Positions 5,910 through 8,488 of a stretch of DNA of 8,488 nucleotides are shown piece after piece. Position numbers and translations under genes: made by a program. The DNA is taken from positions 1-8,488 of the forward strand of contig DAIQOP010000166.1 of the NCBI GenBank assembly GCA_036787815.1, written 5' to 3'. The notes beneath the pieces were generated by a model, which was not told the origin of the DNA, ran no database searches, and worked only from the letters and a program-made list of their open reading frames with translations. Position 1 is the first letter of the stretch, and every line of letters begins with the position of its first letter. The DNA is from DATBAK01 sp036787815 (GTDB lineage: Bacteria; Actinomycetota; Acidimicrobiia; IMCC26256; PALSA-610).

Positions 5910-7196
5910 ATGGCTGATCCCGCCGCCGACACCCCGGCCGACCCGGTCGTCGCGGCCGTCGTCGACCTCGGTCGCCGGGCCCGGGCGGCCAGTCGGGTGA
6001 TGGCCACGGCGACGAGCGCGGCGAAGAACGCGGCCCTGCTCACCGCGGCCGATCTCCTCCTCGATCGCGCCGCCGAGATCGTCGCCGCCAACGCGGCCGA
6101 TCTCGAGGCGGCCGCAGCGGGCGGCATGGAAGCCGGTCCGCTCGACCGCCTCCGGCTCACCGAGGCCCGCATCGAAGCCATGGCCGCGGGCCTGCGTGAC
6201 GTCGCCGCGCTGCCCGACCCGATCGGCGAGGTGCTCGACGGCTGGCGCCGCCCGAACGGTCTCCAGATCGAGCGGCTGCGGGTGCCCTTGGGCGTGGTGG
6301 CGATCATCTACGAGAACCGGCCCAACGTCACGAGCGATGCGGCCGGGCTGTGCCTCAAGTCGGGCAACGCCGCGCTGCTGCGCGGGTCGGGCACCGCGCT
6401 GCGGTCGAACCAGGCGATCGCCGCGCTGCTGCGCGAAGCGCTCACGAAGTCCGATCTTCCCGACGACGCGGTCGTGCTCGTCGAGGACCCGTCGCACGAG
6501 ACCGCGACCGCGGTGATGCGCCTCACGGGCTACGTCGACTGCCTCATTCCCCGCGGCGGGCCGAGCCTCATCAACAGCATTCGCGCGAACGCGACCGTGC
6601 CCGTGATCATCGACGGCGACGGCAACTGCCACGTGTACGTCGACGCCGCCGCCGATCTCGACACCGCGCTCGCCATCCTCGTGAACGCGAAGACGCAACG
6701 TACGAGCGTGTGCAACGCAGCCGAGTCGCTCGTGGTGCACACCGGTGTCGCCGACGAGTTCCTGCCGCGCGCCGCGGCGGTGCTCGCCGAGCACGGCGTC
6801 GAGCTGGTGGGCGACGCGACGGCGCGGCGGCTCGTGCCGGCGATCGGCGAGGCGACCGACGACGACTTCGGCCGCGAGTTCCTCGATCTCAAGCTCAGCA
6901 TCGCCGTCGTCCCGACGCTCGACGCCGCGATCGCCCACGTGAACCGGTACGGCACCGGCCATACCGAGGCGATCGTCACCACCGATCTCGATTCCGCTCG
7001 GCGTTTCACGCGCGAGGTCGACGCCGCGGCCGTGGTGGTCAACGCGTCGACGCGTTTCACCGACGGCGAAGAGTTCGGCTTCGGTGCGGAGATCGGGATC
7101 TCCACGCAGAAGCTGCACGCTCGCGGCCCCATGGGCCTGCGCGAGCTCACGACCTACAAGTACCTCGTCTGGGGTGACGGGCAGGTCAGGGGTTAG
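5910..7196 (+). CDS. proA: Gamma-glutamyl phosphate reductase (ProA)
   Basis: The product reduces gamma-glutamyl phosphate with NADPH to glutamate 5-semialdehyde, the second step of proline synthesis, using the product of ProB. It has 428 residues, close to the usual 410-430 for the family. Visible motifs of this aldehyde-dehydrogenase-fold enzyme are the RVPLGVVAIIYENRPNVTSD substrate/cofactor region (124-143), LKSGNAALLRGSG (149-161), PRGGPSLI (214-221), DGDGNCHVYVD (235-245) and the catalytic-cysteine segment QRTSVCNAAE with C268. The C-terminal part carries RYGTGHTEAI and the conserved NASTRFTDG and GAEIGIST stretches. The start at ATG 5910 has no ribosome site and is probably leaderless from the TAGGCT -10 element. 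The first 15 or so residues are Ala/Pro/Asp-rich and of low conservation. An operator-like palindrome lies just upstream, so proA seems to be controlled apart from proB. Confidence 0.98.
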   Translation: MADPAADTPADPVVAAVVDLGRRARAASRVMATATSAAKNAALLTAADLLLDRAAEIVAANAADLEAAAAGGMEAGPLDRLRLTEARIEAMAAGLRDVAALPDPIGEVLDGWRRPNGLQIERLRVPLGVVAIIYENRPNVTSDAAGLCLKSGNAALLRGSGTALRSNQAIAALLREALTKSDLPDDAVVLVEDPSHETATAVMRLTGYVDCLIPRGGPSLINSIRANATVPVIIDGDGNCHVYVDAAADLDTALAILVNAKTQRTSVCNAAESLVVHTGVADEFLPRAAAVLAEHGVELVGDATARRLVPAIGEATDDDFGREFLDLKLSIAVVPTLDAAIAHVNRYGTGHTEAIVTTDLDSARRFTREVDAAAVVVNASTRFTDGEEFGFGAEIGISTQKLHARGPMGLRELTTYKYLVWGDGQVRG

Positions 7197-7271
7197 CGGC
7201 GCCCACCACGCCACCCATCCCGGCCACCCGATCATCGAAGCCGACGAACGCGACGAAAGCGAGCATCAACC

Positions 7272-8168
7272 ATGGCCGAGCGGTTCGAATCCGTGGCCGA
7301 CGTGACCGACCGCCTGCGGGGGGTCGACTACCTGGCCGACGCCGCGATCTCGGGCGCGGTCTACCTGGCCGACCGGCTCGAGAAGCCGGTGCTCATCGAA
7401 GGGCCGGCCGGTGTCGGCAAGACCGAGCTCGCGAAGGCGGTCGCGGAGTCGTCGGGCGCGCGCCTGATCCGGCTCCAGTGCTACGAGGGCCTCGACGAGA
7501 GCAAGGCCCTCTACGAGTGGAACTACAAGAAGCAGCTCCTGCGGATCCAGGCCGACCGCGAGCACGAACGCGACTGGGAGACCGTCGAGTCCGACATCTT
7601 CTCCGAGGCGTTCCTCCTCACGCGCCCGCTGCTCGAGGCGATCCGCTCCAAGGAGCCGGTCGTGCTGCTCATCGACGAGGTCGACCGCGTCGAGATCGAG
7701 ACCGAGGCCCTGCTGCTCGAGGTGCTCTCCGACTTCCAGGTGTCGATCCCCGAGCTCGGCACCATCGTCGGGACGCAGCGGCCGTTCGTGTTCCTCACCT
7801 CGAACAACACCCGTGAGCTGTCGGAGGCGTTGAAGCGGCGCTGCCTCTACCTGCACATCGACTACCCGACGCTCGAGCGTGAAGAGGAGATCGTCCGCAT
7901 CCGCGTTCCCGAGATCGACGCCGCGCTCGCGTCGCAGGTGTCGCGGGTCGTGCAGTCGATCCGGGCCCTGGACCTCAAGAAGGCACCGTCGATCTCGGAG
8001 ACCATCGACTGGGCGCGCACGCTGTTGTTCCTCGGGCGCAACGAGATCGGTCCGGAAACGCTCGGCGAGACGTTGCACGTGCTGCTCAAGTACCAGAGCG
8101 ATCTCGTGAAGGCCCGCAAGGAGCTCGGCGTCGACGGCCCCCCACCGCTCAGCGGCACGCGGAGGTGA
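7272..8168 (+). CDS. MoxR-family AAA+ ATPase, CoxD-like
   Basis: This 298-residue protein is a MoxR-type AAA+ ATPase. It shows Walker A GPAGVGKT at 44-51, the subfamily-typical RLQCYEGLD (67-75) and ALYEWNY (79-85) stretches, Walker B VVLLIDEVDR at 130-139 (D135, E136), sensor 1 SNN at 177-179, probable arginine finger R189/R190 in LKRRCLYLHIDYP, and a helical lid with ISETIDWAR at 241-249. Such ATPases work with VWA-domain partners as chaperones that mature metalloenzymes or complexes; CoxD helps build the Mo/Cu site of aerobic CO dehydrogenase. The gene ends two bases before a CoxE-like start, the canonical pairing. It lies 75 bp after proA with no clear terminator between, so read-through from proA is possible. 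The ribosome site is weak (only CGAAAGCGAG nearby). I do not assign coxD because no CO dehydrogenase genes are visible and many such pairs have other or unknown clients. Confidence 0.93.
   Translation: MAERFESVADVTDRLRGVDYLADAAISGAVYLADRLEKPVLIEGPAGVGKTELAKAVAESSGARLIRLQCYEGLDESKALYEWNYKKQLLRIQADREHERDWETVESDIFSEAFLLTRPLLEAIRSKEPVVLLIDEVDRVEIETEALLLEVLSDFQVSIPELGTIVGTQRPFVFLTSNNTRELSEALKRRCLYLHIDYPTLEREEEIVRIRVPEIDAALASQVSRVVQSIRALDLKKAPSISETIDWARTLLFLGRNEIGPETLGETLHVLLKYQSDLVKARKELGVDGPPPLSGTRR
8161..8168 (+). promoter_or_regulatory. Strong ribosome binding site overlapping the MoxR stop codon
   Basis: GGAGGTGA, whose TGA is the stop of the MoxR gene, precedes GTG 8170. GGAGG lies four bases from the GTG. 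It selects this start and implies coupled translation of the two partners. A later in-frame GTG at 8233 has no such site. Confidence 0.6.
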
Positions 8169-8169
8169 C

Positions 8170-8488
8170 GTGCATTGGAACAAGCTCGACCACGCGCTCG
8201 GTGATCGTGGCGCGGGTGAGCGGGCGCGCGCGGTGATCGACACCGACCGCACGCTCCTCGACGTGCTCCAGGGCTTCGTGCAGGAGCTGCGCGCCGCGGG
8301 GTTGCCGGTGTCGATGACCGAGAACCTCGACGCGATGCGCGCCGCGGAGTTCGTTCCGTTCGAGGACCGCGACGCGTTCAAGGCCGCGCTCGGCACCACC
8401 CTCGTGAAGCACCAGGGGCACTGGAACGCGTTCGAGACCGTGTTCGACGTGTACTTCTCGCTCTTCAGCGCGGGAGTCGACGCCGAAT
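8170..8488 (+). CDS. CoxE-like VWA-domain protein, N-terminal part only, cut by window edge
   Basis: From GTG 8170 the frame stays open to the edge, giving 106 residues. The visible part includes LLDVLQGFVQELRAAGLPVSMTENLDAMRA, then FKAALGTTLVKHQGHWNAFETVFDVYFSLF. This is the helical N-terminal region typical of CoxE-like proteins: an AGLPVS turn, an LRxTLVK stretch and a FDxVFDxYF helix. Full members of about 400-500 residues carry a VWA domain with a DxSxS metal site near the C-terminus, which would lie beyond the window and cannot be checked. Position directly after a MoxR ATPase, with a shared stop/ribosome-site sequence, strongly supports the call. It probably recruits the ATPase to a client protein. 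Confidence 0.85.
   Translation, partial: MHWNKLDHALGDRGAGERARAVIDTDRTLLDVLQGFVQELRAAGLPVSMTENLDAMRAAEFVPFEDRDAFKAALGTTLVKHQGHWNAFETVFDVYFSLFSAGVDAE

Noticed and set aside
2850..7235. A 1461-codon open frame on the minus strand antisense to obg, proB, the protease and proA
   Set aside because: proB, the protease and proA share one frame, and this antisense frame reads their codons in reverse register, where stops would require TTA, CTA or TCA sense codons. Those are almost absent in GC-rich genes, so the frame stays open by composition. Its translation is low-complexity Arg/Gly/Asp/Val-rich and the plus strand encodes recognised families throughout.
7197..7271. Possible terminator or regulatory element between proA and the MoxR gene
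   Set aside because: The 75 bases hold no convincing stem, T-run or promoter hexamer pair; only short GACGAA/GCGA repeats are seen.
7266..8399. A 377-codon minus-strand open frame over the MoxR and CoxE-like genes
   Set aside because: Same reverse-register effect as above; the plus strand carries clear AAA+ motifs and a coupled ribosome site.

Overview
The window is a strongly GC-rich, gene-dense bacterial chromosome segment. It carries one leftward gene, cut by the left edge, and six rightward genes, the last cut by the right edge. A HelD-type helicase-like protein, GC-ending codon use, a start codon that looks leaderless, and an obg-proB-proA block all point to an actinobacterium. A deep-branching class such as Acidimicrobiia is a guess from overall resemblance. 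I see no RNA genes, insertion sequences, CRISPR arrays or att sites.

Layout. Positions 1-1941 (minus): a HelD-like UvrD/Rep-superfamily ATPase, the RNA-polymerase recycling factor family, missing its C-terminus. Positions 1942-2049: a compact divergent promoter region with a 13-bp perfect inverted repeat. Positions 2050-3279: obg (ribosome-associated GTPase), overlapping by 4 bp with proB (3276-4370, glutamate 5-kinase). Positions 4371-4520: a spacer with an inverted repeat and repeated TCAGG/GTTC elements. Positions 4521-5768: a membrane-anchored HtrA/DegP-type S1C serine protease with one PDZ domain. Positions 5769-5909: a spacer ending in an 18-bp operator-like palindrome and a -10 hexamer. 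Positions 5910-7196: proA (gamma-glutamyl phosphate reductase). Positions 7272-8168: a MoxR-family AAA+ ATPase of the CoxD-like type. From 8170 to the edge: the N-terminal part of its usual partner, a CoxE-like protein expected to carry a VWA domain further on.

How the genes fit together. ProB and ProA catalyse the first two steps of proline synthesis from glutamate. Here they are split by a protease gene that has its own ribosome binding site and probably its own promoter. Obg and HelD both maintain core gene-expression machinery (ribosome and RNA polymerase) and share one short divergent control region. The MoxR/CoxE pair is a chaperone-like module that typically remodels or inserts cofactors into a client encoded nearby; no client is visible before the edge.

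Most of the window is housekeeping. I found no clear new system. The points most worth a second look are the protease between proB and proA, the palindromes before proA and between helD and obg, the variant G4 motif in Obg, the tandem pentapeptide tail of the protease, and the undetermined client of the MoxR/CoxE pair.
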